DNA of 64,000 bases from Parendozoicomonas callyspongiae (GTDB lineage: Bacteria > Pseudomonadota > Gammaproteobacteria > Pseudomonadales > Endozoicomonadaceae), in assembly GCF_023502345.1 (NCBI RefSeq), contig NZ_JAMFLX010000003.1:1-64000 (forward strand), read 5' to 3'. Position numbers and translations under genes: made by a program. The notes below the pieces were generated by a model. That model was given only the letters and a program-made list of their open reading frames with translations. It had not been told where the DNA came from and searched no databases. This document shows, piece by piece, positions 26,356-37,179 of the stretch. Position 1 is the stretch's first letter; each line of letters begins with the position of its first letter.

Positions 26356-27072
26356 ATGAGCAGTCAGAAAGGGACGGTTCTAATAACCGGTGCTTCACGT
26401 CGGCTTGGTTTATACAATGCCCGTCGGCTTCTGGAAGCCGGATACAGAGTTATTGCCACCTTTCGCCACCACTCTTCCGGCATAGATGAATTGAAGCAAG
26501 CCGGAGCTGTTGTTCTGCAGTCCAATCTTGACGAGACCCGCAGTATCCTCAACCTGATCGAGCAGGTTAAATCGATCACCTCAGATCTCAGGGCAATTAT
26601 TCATAATGCCTCCGGCTGGATTTCAGACAGTGATAACCCGCAGGATAACGAACCACTTGCACATTTGTTCAAGTTACATATGGAAGCACCCTGGTTAATA
26701 AACCGTAGCCTTTACGGTTTGTTGAAAAATTATCCTGAAACTGCGGACATCGTCCATATGACCGATTACAATGCCCTCCGAGGTGACGAACATTATGCAG
26801 CTTACGCCGCCACCAAGGCTGGTCTTGAAAGCCTGACCCGCTCTTTTGCAAGGCTCTACGCCCCAAAAGTTAAGGTCAATGCTATAGCACCTTATCTGAT
26901 CATCATGAATGATCATGACCAGTTGGCAGCAGCCGAGAATACACTGCACATTCCGCCAATGGGATTGGAACCCGGCGAAGATGTCATCTGGCAGTCTCTG
27001 AGTTACATACTGCACAACCCGTATGTCACCGGAACGACAATGCCAGTTGACGGTGGAATGTCATTGAGATGA
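26356..27072 (+). CDS. folM: dihydromonapterin reductase FolM
   Basis: This 238-residue short-chain dehydrogenase has a TGASRRLG cofactor motif (instead of TGxxxGIG) and [14 protein letters not shown] carrying the catalytic Tyr and Lys. The GLEPGEDV and DGGMSLR segments near the end are also typical of FolM. FolM reduces dihydromonapterin (and weakly dihydrofolate) with NADPH. CAGGAG eight bases upstream supports ATG at 26356. folE starts 13 bases after the stop, so the two are co-transcribed and together supply reduced pterins. Confidence 0.92.
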   Translation: MSSQKGTVLITGASRRLGLYNARRLLEAGYRVIATFRHHSSGIDELKQAGAVVLQSNLDETRSILNLIEQVKSITSDLRAIIHNASGWISDSDNPQDNEPLAHLFKLHMEAPWLINRSLYGLLKNYPETADIVHMTDYNALRGDEHYAAYAATKAGLESLTRSFARLYAPKVKVNAIAPYLIIMNDHDQLAAAENTLHIPPMGLEPGEDVIWQSLSYILHNPYVTGTTMPVDGGMSLR

Positions 27073-27085
27073 AACGGACCACTAC

Positions 27086-27664
27086 ATGACCGATAACCCG
27101 AGTGAACTCGAACTTGAAGCCCTGTCCTCATACTACAGAGGCATTATTGAAGGAGTTGGAGAAGACCCACACCGGGATGGCCTGAAGGACACCCCCAAAC
27201 GGGCCGCCAAAGCTATGTCCTTCCTGACACGGGGCTATCGTCAGGACCTTGAAGAAATCGTAAACGGAGCAGTTTTTGAATCTGACAATGATGAGATGGT
27301 CGTTGTTCGGGATATTGAGCTCTACTCCCTGTGTGAGCACCACCTTCTGCCCTTTATTGGTAAGGCGCATGTTGCCTATATTCCAAAAGGCAAGGTTCTG
27401 GGTTTGTCCAAGTTTGCCCGGATTGTGGACATGTTTGCCCGCCGCCTGCAGATCCAGGAAAACATGACCCTGCAGATTGCCGAGGCCATTGAAGAGGTAA
27501 CAGAAGCCCGTGGTGTGGCTGTTGTTATCGAAGCCAAGCATATGTGCATGATGATGCGCGGTGTGGAGAAACAGAACTCATCCATGACCACATCGGTGAT
27601 GCGAGGCGACTTCCGTAATCACCTTCCAACCCGTGAAGAGTTCCTGCGTTATATCGCAAAGTAA
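27086..27664 (+). CDS. folE: GTP cyclohydrolase I
   Basis: This 192-residue enzyme converts GTP to dihydroneopterin triphosphate, the first step of folate and pterin synthesis. The zinc and active-site motifs are complete: [40 protein letters not shown], and the late [12 protein letters not shown] with the second zinc Cys. The length is that of the bacterial type I enzyme. It is the second gene of a folM-folE unit, which fits production of tetrahydromonapterin as well as folate. Confidence 0.97.
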   Translation: MTDNPSELELEALSSYYRGIIEGVGEDPHRDGLKDTPKRAAKAMSFLTRGYRQDLEEIVNGAVFESDNDEMVVVRDIELYSLCEHHLLPFIGKAHVAYIPKGKVLGLSKFARIVDMFARRLQIQENMTLQIAEAIEEVTEARGVAVVIEAKHMCMMMRGVEKQNSSMTTSVMRGDFRNHLPTREEFLRYIAK

Positions 27665-27693
27665 TGCCTGACCAGTGCTGCAGTATTAACTGC

Positions 27694-30405
27694 TCAAGTT
27701 TCCTGCTGCAGCCTTAGTTTCTCAAATCTTTTCTGCAGCTCTTCCTCTCCTACAAACATCTTCAAAATTCCCATTTCCAGAGCTTCAACATCATCAAGAA
27801 GGCCATCCATGATTCCCCAGAACTGCTCCCCACAGCGTTCAATCTCTAATTTTTTTTGCAAGGCCATGCATGCAGATGACAGCTTGCTTTCTATCACCCA
27901 CTCCTCACGGACAGAACCTGTTCTGATTCCCTCGGCGAAAGTAGCTAAAGCAGCAGCTATCTGATTTAACTCTGAATTAATTCCACTTTCACTCCTAGCA
28001 GACCAGATCTCCGCATCGCAAGGCATAGAATACAAGTCAGAAAGAGTTCGACAGATGGAGAAAAGATAAAATGAGACTGGATTGACACTGGCACTTGAAA
28101 CACTTAGCCTGAACAACTGATAAAACAAAGATTTAAATTCTGGGCATTTTAATGTTTCCTTTGTCAGTTTCAGCGCATTGCCATCAATTGCGTTTACAAA
28201 AAGGGCCGTTGAAGGCATCACACTTCCTCCCCCTTCAAGGGAGTAAATATCTTTTCCAAGCGCGCCTGCATCCCAACTATACCCCCATAAGAGAGGGATC
28301 TCACCAGTTACTGCAGGGGAGCCAGCTTTAGCTTCTGGTACAGGAACAAAGCCGGTAGTATGACCACCAATCACCAGATCAATAAAATTCATTAAAGAGC
28401 TGTAATCGCTTTCATCTATTTGAGGGCCTACTTCAGGCAAACCTGGAAATACCGCTCCCCTAACAGCTGAACTATCGTAGGGGCACCCCATATCAACTTT
28501 TTTACCCAAAATATCCCCAATAGCACCCAGAGTTTCAAATCGTCTAGGGTCTGAATCTACTTGTAACGGATTATCGACAATAGATAGCAAACCTTTCAGC
28601 ATATGGAGATTGCGCTCAAGCTCAGAGGAGGTTCTAGCATAAAGCAATACTTTCTCAACAGATTTCATAGCATGCCTGACAGCACGTATCTCTGTTAGCA
28701 TTTTTTGATAAGTCACATCAAAGATATCACCCTTACTTAAAGATATTTTCACCTCTACATACCTGAGGTAGTCAGTACATGAAGATGTGATAGATGCTAA
28801 AACTCGTGCCGTATTAGATACTGCCTGAGTTCGGTCTTGACCTAACTTCTTGGGATTTGAGTTCTGTCCTACAATCGTTTTAATTTGAGTCGTCAGCTGT
28901 GCTTTAAACAAAACCCATGGCTGAGACCAGGCTTCGTCATCTGGGATATCCTCTGTATTCTTATCAATGGTCTTTAAAGCTTTCACAAGCCTTTTAATAA
29001 ATTTTTCATTCACTGGTGCCTTTACAGGCAGGGATGGGAGAACAATATCAACTTCATAAGTATCAAAAATATCAACACCGTTATATTTGGGATATTTCAA
29101 AGAAACAGTGTGGTAAAGAAGATTCGTACCATTTGTCCAAGTTCTTGCAATAATCCATTTACACAATCTCAGAATAATTGTGCTCCAGTCATTAGTTCTG
29201 ACGTCTGGTAGGGTACACTTTAACTTCTTCAGCGCGTCCATAATTTCGGCGAATTCAGCATCATCTCGTGCTGACACTTTCCAAACACCAGATTTGTCAT
29301 ACAGCACTCGATAGGCATTTTTCTTGTTTGTATCAGCCTCTTTTCTCAGCTTGGCCCCTTCCCCCCCGATGTCCGCAGATTTACTTACTGACTTAAAGAG
29401 ATTTCGATCACTTTTCCACTTTGACAGCGTACTCACAACTGACACCTTTGGAGCCCTCAACCTTACCCTTTTGCTATTCCGTCCCTCGCTTCTTCCAAAG
29501 GCTTTACGATGGGGGTTATTATTTCTCTCATTTGACCAGTCAGGAAGATCATCTATCGGTGTCAGGCTGAGACTTAGTGCATCAAGCTCCTCTGATAGTA
29601 TTACAACATCTCGATCATGACGGATTATTGTTCCCTGTGACCCATATGTAGAATCAGAAGAGCTGTCTTCTCCAGCAGGTTCTTCCATGCAAACTTCCAT
29701 TGGTGCACTAAAACCAGTACGGGGTATATTTAACATTGGTGTTGTGCGATATATCGGAGCAGCGGATGCTTTAATTCCCATAGGATGGTGAACACGCAGG
29801 AAGCTCTTATCATAGCTACCTGCACTGGCTCCAGGCTTTGTAGAGTGACTGTATCGCAAGCCAGATTGATGCCCTTCCCAAGAGTTAGGAAGAACCCCGT
29901 CTTCATTCTCTGAGATCGAACGTTTATATTCTTGTTCCGCCTGCTTGCTCCATTTGTATTTATGTAACTCTTCAGTTTGAAGTGCCTGACACGAAGATGA
30001 AGATGACAGCTCATTGGGATCTTCCACTCCACTACTCGAAAGCGATGAGCTACTTGGAGAAAAAGAAAGATGCGAATAACTACTGCTCATTGATAAGTTT
30101 GCCGAAGACAGGCTTCTGCCCGGAAATCTTGAGGGTGTGTACTTGTCTCTTCTTACCTGAGTAGAACTTATTCCACTATCTCTGTCCCCATCACCGCCCC
30201 CATTATGATCGCCACCCGGTTGAACGACCTCCTCACCTGTTCCTCTCATCGGAATATCCGGGGGGACAGACCCGTGGCGTGCATGTTTCTTTTTACTAAG
30301 CATTGCCCAGGCAGGCTCTATCACACCATACCCAAGGGCTACACAAATACAAACATAAGAAGTCAGCCTATACACAAACACCACCCCCCATGCTTGAAAA
30401 ACCAT
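27694..30405 (-). CDS. large secreted-looking protein of unknown function, candidate effector
   Basis: This 903-residue protein is unrecognised. Its N-terminus has a signal-peptide-like helix (YVCICVALGYGVIEPAWA, possible cleavage near residue 34). A low-complexity region of about 100 residues rich in Ser and Gly follows (several runs of four to five Ser near 110-140), then a polar region, and a helical C-terminal part from about residue 340. ATG at 30403-30405 lacks a ribosome binding site; an in-frame GTG at 30373-30375 follows GGGGGGTGG at good distance and may be the true start. It lies alone between folE and tdh. Its low-complexity N-terminus and isolated placement suggest an accessory secreted protein; no function is assigned. 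Confidence 0.7.
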   Translation of the reverse strand: MVFQAWGVVFVYRLTSYVCICVALGYGVIEPAWAMLSKKKHARHGSVPPDIPMRGTGEEVVQPGGDHNGGGDGDRDSGISSTQVRRDKYTPSRFPGRSLSSANLSMSSSYSHLSFSPSSSSLSSSGVEDPNELSSSSSCQALQTEELHKYKWSKQAEQEYKRSISENEDGVLPNSWEGHQSGLRYSHSTKPGASAGSYDKSFLRVHHPMGIKASAAPIYRTTPMLNIPRTGFSAPMEVCMEEPAGEDSSSDSTYGSQGTIIRHDRDVVILSEELDALSLSLTPIDDLPDWSNERNNNPHRKAFGRSEGRNSKRVRLRAPKVSVVSTLSKWKSDRNLFKSVSKSADIGGEGAKLRKEADTNKKNAYRVLYDKSGVWKVSARDDAEFAEIMDALKKLKCTLPDVRTNDWSTIILRLCKWIIARTWTNGTNLLYHTVSLKYPKYNGVDIFDTYEVDIVLPSLPVKAPVNEKFIKRLVKALKTIDKNTEDIPDDEAWSQPWVLFKAQLTTQIKTIVGQNSNPKKLGQDRTQAVSNTARVLASITSSCTDYLRYVEVKISLSKGDIFDVTYQKMLTEIRAVRHAMKSVEKVLLYARTSSELERNLHMLKGLLSIVDNPLQVDSDPRRFETLGAIGDILGKKVDMGCPYDSSAVRGAVFPGLPEVGPQIDESDYSSLMNFIDLVIGGHTTGFVPVPEAKAGSPAVTGEIPLLWGYSWDAGALGKDIYSLEGGGSVMPSTALFVNAIDGNALKLTKETLKCPEFKSLFYQLFRLSVSSASVNPVSFYLFSICRTLSDLYSMPCDAEIWSARSESGINSELNQIAAALATFAEGIRTGSVREEWVIESKLSSACMALQKKLEIERCGEQFWGIMDGLLDDVEALEMGILKMFVGEEELQKRFEKLRLQQET

Positions 30406-30699
30406 TAACGGAAGGAGCGTTTATTATTTCTGCAAAGTGACAGACGTTTATTCATCGGCTGCTGCTGGCAGTTAGATTAGTATCCCCCATCCAATCCATC
30501 CTGAGAAGATAGCAGGGAAAGCGGAATTTTCACGGAGACTGAGACAAACACCGGAGAATTACGTTTGTTTTAAACACTTTTTGAGTTCCAGATAATAAGC
30601 ATTAACTGGCAAGCCACTTCAGGAAACGAAAAATATAGATTGTATTTTTATGACAGAGAGGTGAAAGAAATAGCAAGAGGAGGGGAAATGAAAGCAGAA
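30406..30699. other. intergenic region downstream of tdh
   Basis: This gap lies between the 5' end of the 903-residue protein gene and the tdh terminator hairpin. No gene is supported. It must hold the promoter of the minus-strand gene ending at 27694. An open frame that runs through here and across tdh on the plus strand is a shadow of tdh. Confidence 0.3.
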
Positions 30700-30728
30700 C
30701 CGTTGCTGCCCAGAGCAGGCAACAACGG
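30700..30728 (-). terminator. hairpin after tdh
   Basis: On the minus strand CCGTTGTTGCC and GGGCAGCAACGG pair with one mismatch around a short loop, 14 bases past the tdh stop, followed by TTCTGCTTTC. A likely terminator of the kbl-tdh unit, with a weak U-tract. Confidence 0.5.
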
Positions 30729-30741
30729 CTTAAGCAGGGAA

Positions 30742-31779
30742 TTACTCAGTCCAATCCAGAACGATCTTACCGGACTTGCCACTGGCCATAATTTCGAAGG
30801 CTTCTTCGAACTGGGACACAGGGAAGCGGTGAGTAATGATCGGATCCAGATCCAGGCCAGACTGCAGCATGCTGCCCATCTTGTACCAGGTTTCGAACAT
30901 TTCACGACCGTAGATGCCTTTCAGGGTCAGCATCTTGAAGATCACCTGGTTCCAGTCGATGGTGGTATCAGCAGAAGGAATACCCAGCAGGGATACCTTG
31001 CCACCATTGTTCATCAGCTCCAGCATCTGCTCGAATGCACGACCGTTACCGGACATTTCCAGACCAACGTCGAAGCCTTCGGTCATGCCGAGGTCTTTCA
31101 TCACGTTTTCCAGGTTCTGCTCAGCCACGTTTACAGCACTGGTTACGCCCATCTTGCGGGCCAGATCCAGGCGGTATTCGTTCACATCAGTGATCACAAC
31201 GTGACGGGCACCGGCGTGACGGGCAACAGCTGCGCCCATAATGCCGATAGGACCAGCACCGGTAACCAGAACGTCTTCACCGACCATATCAAACTGCAGG
31301 GCAGTGTGAACGGCGTTGCCGTATGGATCGAAGATGGACGCCATATCATCGCTGATATCATCCGGCAGAGGGAATACGTTGGCAGCGGGAATACACAGGT
31401 ACTCGGCAAAGCAACCAGGACGGTTTACGCCAACACCCTTGGTGTTACGGCACAGGTGACGACGGCCAGCACGGCAGTTACGGCAGTGGCCGCACACCAG
31501 ATGGCCTTCACCAGAAACACGGTCACCTATCTTCAGACCCTGAACTTCCTGGCCAACTTCCACGATTTCACCAGCGAACTCGTGACCAACAGTCATACCC
31601 AGAGGGATAGTCTTCTGAGACCACTCATCCCAGTTGTAGATATGGATGTCAGTACCGCAGATAGCAGTCTTCTTGATCTTGATCAGAACGTCGTTATGGC
31701 CTGGAGTCGGGATTTCCTTCTCATCCATCCAGATGCCTTTTTCGGCATGCAGTTTGGCCAGAGTCTTCATCATGGTCAT
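30742..31779 (-). CDS. tdh: L-threonine 3-dehydrogenase
   Basis: This 345-residue zinc alcohol-dehydrogenase family enzyme oxidises threonine to 2-amino-3-oxobutyrate with NAD+. The catalytic zinc Cys lies in [15 protein letters not shown], followed by [12 protein letters not shown]. Structural-zinc cysteines are in [15 protein letters not shown], and the cofactor motif is [15 protein letters not shown] eight bases before ATG at 31777-31779 sets the start, giving a protein only a few residues longer than E. coli Tdh. kbl is 81 bases upstream on the same strand, so the pair forms the threonine-to-glycine pathway. Confidence 0.97.
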   Translation of the reverse strand: MTMMKTLAKLHAEKGIWMDEKEIPTPGHNDVLIKIKKTAICGTDIHIYNWDEWSQKTIPLGMTVGHEFAGEIVEVGQEVQGLKIGDRVSGEGHLVCGHCRNCRAGRRHLCRNTKGVGVNRPGCFAEYLCIPAANVFPLPDDISDDMASIFDPYGNAVHTALQFDMVGEDVLVTGAGPIGIMGAAVARHAGARHVVITDVNEYRLDLARKMGVTSAVNVAEQNLENVMKDLGMTEGFDVGLEMSGNGRAFEQMLELMNNGGKVSLLGIPSADTTIDWNQVIFKMLTLKGIYGREMFETWYKMGSMLQSGLDLDPIITHRFPVSQFEEAFEIMASGKSGKIVLDWTE

Positions 31780-31860
31780 GGGGCTTACTCCGCGAGCCGC
31801 CGTTTCCTGACGGCTCAAAACTATAAATGTTGTTAATTAGACCTTAGCTGGTAATCAGTC

Positions 31861-33057
31861 TTAGCTGATGACCTTGAGTTCGCGGCCAACCTTGGCAAAA
31901 GCAGCAACCAGGTGATCAATCTGCTCTGTGGTGTGAGCAGCAGACATCTGGGTACGGATACGGGCCTTGCCATTCGGAACAACCGGGAAGCTGAAGGCAA
32001 TCACGTAAATACCTTCTTTCAGCATGCGGTCAGCAAAGTCTTTGGCCAGAGCAGCGTCGCCCAGCATTACAGGGATGATTGGGTGATCCTTGCCTGCCAG
32101 AGTGAAGCCATGCTTTTCCATCTCTGCACGGAAGTGAGCCGCATTTTCACGCAGACGGGCACGCAGGTCATCGCCTGCAGCCAGCATATCGAGAACCTTC
32201 AGGGTTGCGGACGCGATGGTTGGGCACAGAGTGTTGGAGAACAGGTATGGACGGGAGCGGTTGCGCAGCCAGGCAATCACTTCTTTCTTACCAGAGGTGT
32301 AACCACCGGAAGCACCACCCATGGCCTTGCCCAGAGTACCTGTGATGATGTCAACGCGGCTCATAACATCGCAGTACTCGTGGGTACCACGACCTTTATC
32401 ACCGACAAAGCCAACAGCGTGAGAGTCATCAACCATCACCAGCGCGTTGTACTTGTCAGCCAGATCACAGATGCCCTGCAGGTTGGCGATGATGCCATCC
32501 ATGGAGAATACACCGTCGGTGGCGATCATCTTGTGGCGGCAGCCAGCTTCGTCAGCGGCTTTCAGCTGCTCTTCCAGAGATGCCATATCGTTGTTGGCAT
32601 AACGGAAACGCTTAGCCTTACACAAACGCACACCGTCGATGATGGAAGCGTGGTTCAGAGAGTCACTGATAATCGCATCTTCAGCGCTCAGCACAGTTTC
32701 AAACAGACCGGCGTTGGCATCAAAGCAGGAGGAGTACAGGATAGTGTCTTCCATGCCCAGGAATTCGGACATGCGGTTTTCCAGTTCCTTGTGAACGTCC
32801 TGGGTACCACAGATAAAGCGGACAGACGCCATACCGTAGCCATATTTATCCAGAGCCTTCTGGCCTGCTTCGATCAGTTCTGGCGCATTGGCCAGACCAA
32901 GGTAGTTATTGGCACAGAAGTTCAGTACGTGCTCACCACCAGTAACAGTAATATCGGAAGACTGCTGGGAAGTAATTACACGCTCGTCCTTGTACAGGCC
33001 TTGCTCTTTCAGTTCTTCCAGCTGTGTGGATAACTGATCGTAAAATGCAGATTTCAT
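31861..33057 (-). CDS. kbl: glycine C-acetyltransferase (2-amino-3-ketobutyrate CoA ligase)
   Basis: This 398-residue PLP enzyme of the alpha-oxoamine synthase family cleaves 2-amino-3-oxobutyrate with CoA to glycine and acetyl-CoA. Visible motifs are [11 protein letters not shown] near the start, [16 protein letters not shown] in the cofactor site, and the Schiff-base lysine in [14 protein letters not shown]. The length equals the E. coli enzyme. It is the first gene of kbl-tdh. The upstream region 33058-33450 carries only A/T-rich promoter-like sequence. Confidence 0.97.
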   Translation of the reverse strand: MKSAFYDQLSTQLEELKEQGLYKDERVITSQQSSDITVTGGEHVLNFCANNYLGLANAPELIEAGQKALDKYGYGMASVRFICGTQDVHKELENRMSEFLGMEDTILYSSCFDANAGLFETVLSAEDAIISDSLNHASIIDGVRLCKAKRFRYANNDMASLEEQLKAADEAGCRHKMIATDGVFSMDGIIANLQGICDLADKYNALVMVDDSHAVGFVGDKGRGTHEYCDVMSRVDIITGTLGKAMGGASGGYTSGKKEVIAWLRNRSRPYLFSNTLCPTIASATLKVLDMLAAGDDLRARLRENAAHFRAEMEKHGFTLAGKDHPIIPVMLGDAALAKDFADRMLKEGIYVIAFSFPVVPNGKARIRTQMSAAHTTEQIDHLVAAFAKVGRELKVIS

Positions 33058-33539
33058 CTTGGCTCCGGAATGGGTCCAGGGAAAATATCAACGCTTCTAT
33101 TGAACATAGAAGCGGCAGGTTATATCACAAAACTGGCGGCATCTTACTGCTAATCCGGAAGTGTGGCGATAGCACAAACACCTAGCAGATTCCATGCCTA
33201 TTGCCTAGGGAATACCACCACCCAGACAGGCAAACACAAATCATTTCATATATTTATTGTTTAAATTACAAAACATTATCTTTACTGATCTTATCAAACT
33301 TATTTAAAAAACCTTTTCATGCTGGTACTTACCACATTTTTCTGTTCGCATTCATCTCCACATTCAGCCGTTTAAAATTTAAAAATGAGGATGCATCCCG
33401 ACTGTTCAAAAAAAGACACATTTAATCATCTATTGGCGGAGAAGAGGTGAAGCAACTTATCCACAGGTCATCCAGATGAGTTAACCAAATATACTGTGGA
33501 TAACCTCATATTACCTCTCAAGAAAAATCTAATTGCTTT
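33058..33539. other. A/T-rich intergenic region with paired DnaA-box consensus sites
   Basis: There is no gene with support in these 482 bases between kbl and the ankyrin gene. The sequence is strongly A/T-rich. TTATCCACA at 33457-33465 and TGTGGATAA at 33495-33503 are exact matches to the DnaA-box consensus, in opposite orientation and 29 bases apart. Together they also form a 10-base inverted repeat. A short open frame at 33201-33425 has no ribosome binding site. Confidence 0.45.
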
Positions 33540-34397
33540 TTAAGGAGCTGGCTTGACTGGACTGGGACACGGTTTATCTAAAGAATCCAAGGAAAAACTA
33601 CTCGACAATGATTCCACCTCTTCTGCTATGGCATTCAGTTCAAATTGATATGAATTAAAAAGTTTCTGCCTTCCCTTGTTATATCCTTTGAAATATTTCT
33701 TTACCCCATATTCTACAGTTTTAACACTCTCCCTTAAGAGCAACGTTTCCAATTTTTTCTTTTTAAAATAATTATTAAGAAGAATGCTCTTAGAGTACCT
33801 TTCAATCTCTTCGCTTATGTAATTACGTACACTCATTCCCTTCTTGTAGGGCTTTTCAAGATCGGCTCCTTTTTCAACTAATCGTTCAGCTATATCGAGG
33901 TATTCTTCACTAATGGCAAAACCGAGTGGCGTTGGTTTGCCTTCTGGACATAGATCAACCTGGATATGCTCTGACTCAAGAAGAAGCTGGACAACGCCAA
34001 TACGGCCTTGCTGAGAAGCCAGTGACAACGGTGTTGCTCGACCTTTAATGCCCAGATTGACATCACACCCCATCTCTATCATTTTTTTTACTGCTTCAAT
34101 GCTGCCTGCCTGGCTGGCCAGGCCAAGACATGTAACAGAAACCTTATCGCCTCTTCTCAATGTTAACTCTAGATAATCATTTGGCTGATACCCACTATGT
34201 TCAAGATACTGTTGAAGTATATGAATCTGACCTGTTTTACATGCTCTCTGAAGTGTTTGATAGTCTTCAGGAGTCAATAAAGCACTTACCTCTTGAGTAC
34301 TGTAAAAAAACATACAGGTACCAATAGCAAAAGCCCGCCTGATAACGCGCCAATAGCTGGCTTGACTGTTGAGTTTCACAATCTCCCCCAGGTGCAT
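33540..34397 (-). CDS. ankyrin repeat protein, possibly secreted
   Basis: This 285-residue protein has three to four ankyrin repeats between about residues 75 and 185 (GLASQAGSIEAVKKMIEMGCDVN, PLSLASQQGRIGVVQLLLE, PLGFAISEEYLDIAERLVEKGADLE). The N-terminus holds a hydrophobic stretch (AFAIGTCMFFYSTQEVSA) that may be a signal peptide. The C-terminal 90 residues are helical and Lys-rich, ending in a Ser/Pro tail. Ankyrin repeats mediate protein-protein contact and are common in host-directed proteins of symbionts; the target is unknown. The start is uncertain: ATG at 34395-34397 lacks a clear ribosome binding site, and a GTG six codons in follows GGGGGAG closely. Confidence 0.75.
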   Translation of the reverse strand: MHLGEIVKLNSQASYWRVIRRAFAIGTCMFFYSTQEVSALLTPEDYQTLQRACKTGQIHILQQYLEHSGYQPNDYLELTLRRGDKVSVTCLGLASQAGSIEAVKKMIEMGCDVNLGIKGRATPLSLASQQGRIGVVQLLLESEHIQVDLCPEGKPTPLGFAISEEYLDIAERLVEKGADLEKPYKKGMSVRNYISEEIERYSKSILLNNYFKKKKLETLLLRESVKTVEYGVKKYFKGYNKGRQKLFNSYQFELNAIAEEVESLSSSFSLDSLDKPCPSPVKPAP

Positions 34398-34455
34398 ACA
34401 AAAACAGGGGGAACAAATGTGGCACTCAGCAGAAATAAAGCAAGTAAAGAAACCT

Positions 34456-36075
34456 CTAAAACCCAGTACTTATCTGGGAGCAACGGTAAACACTTTCCAG
34501 CAGCTCTTCACTGGTTTTCTGGCTATCCAGCGTCATGGCTTCAGGTGATGCCGCATCCCGGGTGAGTACAATAAATCCCAGTTTTCGCAAAAGCTGCTCC
34601 TGAGAAAACTCTGGCCGGGGCAATATAGCAACCGACACTCCCCGGTCAAACAGTTCTCTTTCCAGCAATGCCAGCGTTTGGCATGAGGCGCTCTTCACCT
34701 GGATAATTTGAGGGGTTTGCCCAAAACGTGCCGCCCGCTCTTCAACGGTAACTGGCGTTTTTAACCCCGTGCGAACGGCTCCATTGATCATTCCGGCACC
34801 AACCGTCTCATTGGTTACACGGTCTATCACAATAAATGAGCCGGTTGAACGGTTACGCCGATAAGCATCAAAAGTGACAGCCCGGGAAAGAGACAAACGA
34901 CAGTAGCCAATTTCATTCAGGGATAATGACTGTACCGTATGCTGTTCAAAACTATTCACATCAATCTGATGATGAATTTTTGAAACCTGACCGGCCGTTG
35001 TTACTGTTCCAAGCTTGATATCATACTGCCTGCCCGGTTTCAGAGGCTGTTCCCCCATCCAGACAATTTCAGCATCCAGCTCCTGTGCCTGTAAGGGTCT
35101 GGCATCAGGTGATACCAGCATATCCCCGCGACTGATATCAATTTCATCTTCCAGCGTTAAAGTGATTGCCTGGCCAAATGAAGCTTTTGGAAGATCGCCA
35201 CCGAAGGTCACAATATCTTTGACCCTGCTGGCTTTTCCTGATGGCAGAGCAAGTATGGTATCTCCGGGTCTAATCTCACCAGCCACAACTGTTCCGGAAA
35301 AACCCCGAAACTCATGGTTCGGTCGATTCACATATTGAACGGGGAAACGGAACCCATCGAAATCATGGTCATGGGTAATATCAACAGATTCCAGCAGCTG
35401 CATCAGGGTACTACCAGAGTACCAGCCCATATGACGGCTGGCATTGACCACATTATCACCTTCAAGGGCTGATACCGGGACAAAACGAATATCACTGACT
35501 TCCAGCGATTCAGCAAAGTCCAGATAATCATTGCGGATATTCTCGAAAACATCCTGCTGGTATTCCACCAGATCCATTTTGTTAACTGCTACCACGATAT
35601 GCTTGATACCAAGCAGGCTGGCAATAAAGCTGTGGCGGCGGGTCTGGGTCACTACACCATAGCGGGCATCAATAAGAATCACCGCCAAATCACAGGTAGA
35701 AGCGCCCGTGGCCATATTACGGGTGTACTGCTCATGCCCCGGGGTATCAGCAATAATAAATTTACGCTTTTCAGTGGAGAAGTAACGATAGGCAACATCA
35801 ATGGTTATGCCCTGCTCCCGTTCAGCCTGAAGGCCGTCCACCAGCAGAGCGAGATCAATCTTCTCTCCCTGGGTACCAACACGCTTGCTGTCTCCTGCTA
35901 CCGCTGCCAGTTGGTCTTCATAAACTATCTTGCTGTCGTGCAGCAGACGGCCAATCAATGTGCTTTTGCCATCATCAACGCTGCCGCAGGTCAGGAAACG
36001 AAGAAGCTCTTTACTCTCATGCTGCTTGAGGTAGCTGAGGATATCGGACTGGATCAAATCGGACTGATGGCTCAT
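34456..36075 (-). CDS. cysN: sulfate adenylyltransferase subunit 1 (GTPase)
   Basis: This 539-residue protein is an EF-Tu-like GTPase that drives ATP sulfurylase. It has the P-loop [16 protein letters not shown] near residue 31, an [18 protein letters not shown] switch region and NKMD for guanine recognition. There is no C-terminal APS kinase domain, so this is CysN and not the CysNC fusion. Its ATG overlaps the cysD stop by one base (TGATG), so the two subunits are translationally coupled. Confidence 0.97.
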   Translation of the reverse strand: MSHQSDLIQSDILSYLKQHESKELLRFLTCGSVDDGKSTLIGRLLHDSKIVYEDQLAAVAGDSKRVGTQGEKIDLALLVDGLQAEREQGITIDVAYRYFSTEKRKFIIADTPGHEQYTRNMATGASTCDLAVILIDARYGVVTQTRRHSFIASLLGIKHIVVAVNKMDLVEYQQDVFENIRNDYLDFAESLEVSDIRFVPVSALEGDNVVNASRHMGWYSGSTLMQLLESVDITHDHDFDGFRFPVQYVNRPNHEFRGFSGTVVAGEIRPGDTILALPSGKASRVKDIVTFGGDLPKASFGQAITLTLEDEIDISRGDMLVSPDARPLQAQELDAEIVWMGEQPLKPGRQYDIKLGTVTTAGQVSKIHHQIDVNSFEQHTVQSLSLNEIGYCRLSLSRAVTFDAYRRNRSTGSFIVIDRVTNETVGAGMINGAVRTGLKTPVTVEERAARFGQTPQIIQVKSASCQTLALLERELFDRGVSVAILPRPEFSQEQLLRKLGFIVLTRDAASPEAMTLDSQKTSEELLESVYRCSQISTGF

Positions 36076-36986
36076 CAGAAATATCCTTCCTGCTTCTTCT
36101 TTTCCATGGAACCGGAGGAATCATGATCAATGGCACGACCCTGTCGTTCAGATGTTTTGGTCAGCAGCATCTCCTGGATAATTTCCGGGAGTGTTGCAGC
36201 TTCAGATTCCACTGCCCCGGTTAACGGATAACAGCCAAGGGTGCGGAAACGAACAGACTTTAATTTCGGTACTTCATCCTTCCCCAGAGGTATACGCTCA
36301 TCGTCCACCATGATCTGCAAACCATCACGTTCAACAATTGGGCGCTTTGCGGAATAATAAAGGGGAACTATTTCAATATTCTCAAGCCAGATATATTGCC
36401 AGATATCCAGTTCTGTCCAGTTGGAAAGTGGAAAGACACGAATACTCTCCCCTTTTTCATGCTTGCCGTTATAGGTATTCCATAGTTCAGGCCTTTGATT
36501 CTTTGGATCCCAGCGGTGATTGCGGTCACGGAACGAATAAACCCGTTCCTTGGCACGGGATTTCTCTTCATCCCGGCGGGCACCACCAAAAGCCGCATCA
36601 AAACCGTATTTATCCAGAGCCTGTCGCAGCGCCTGGGTTTTCATAATATCGGTATGCTTGGCGCTGCCGTGGGTAAATGGTCCGACCCCGGCATCCACCC
36701 CTTCCTGATTTTTATGAATAATCAGATCAAGATTAAATTTCTCTGCCTGTTGATCCCGAAACTGAATCATCTCGCGGAACTTCCAGTTGGAATCAATATG
36801 CAACAGAGGGAACGGGATACGTCCCGGAAAGAAAGCCTTCCTGGCCAGATGCAGCATGACAGACGAGTCTTTTCCGATGGAATACATCATCACCGGATTA
36901 TCAAACTCCGCTGCCACTTCACGAATAATATGTATACTTTCGGCTTCTAACTGCCGCAGGTGATTCAGGCTTTCATCTGAGCTCAT
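36075..36986 (-). CDS. cysD: sulfate adenylyltransferase subunit 2
   Basis: This 303-residue catalytic subunit makes adenosine 5'-phosphosulfate from ATP and sulfate. The PP-loop motif [14 protein letters not shown] lies near residue 38, preceded by the family's [20 protein letters not shown] six bases before ATG at 36984-36986 sets the start and gives the usual length; the frame remains open 13 codons upstream. It is the first gene of cysDN. Confidence 0.97.
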   Translation of the reverse strand: MSSDESLNHLRQLEAESIHIIREVAAEFDNPVMMYSIGKDSSVMLHLARKAFFPGRIPFPLLHIDSNWKFREMIQFRDQQAEKFNLDLIIHKNQEGVDAGVGPFTHGSAKHTDIMKTQALRQALDKYGFDAAFGGARRDEEKSRAKERVYSFRDRNHRWDPKNQRPELWNTYNGKHEKGESIRVFPLSNWTELDIWQYIWLENIEIVPLYYSAKRPIVERDGLQIMVDDERIPLGKDEVPKLKSVRFRTLGCYPLTGAVESEAATLPEIIQEMLLTKTSERQGRAIDHDSSGSMEKKKQEGYF

Positions 36987-37179
36987 GGTGAACTCCGTTA
37001 TTGTCATAGAATCCCGCTGTTTCATAGGTTTATTGGAAGCGGGAAGACACTATATCAATAATCATAAGGAATATTAGCTGTCTTGATTAGAATATATTTG
37101 CATATTGATATGACTGCACGACTTGCCAGTCATGTCCCACGAACCTCTTTCAATTTTTTAACAATCTATTGGTCTTTTA

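Noticed and set aside
30640-31836. A 398-codon open frame on the plus strand
   Set aside because: It lies antisense to tdh, whose protein is clearly recognised; the frame is a codon-bias shadow with no recognisable protein.
33201-33425. A 74-codon open frame
   Set aside because: No ribosome binding site, A/T-rich low-information sequence, no recognised motif.
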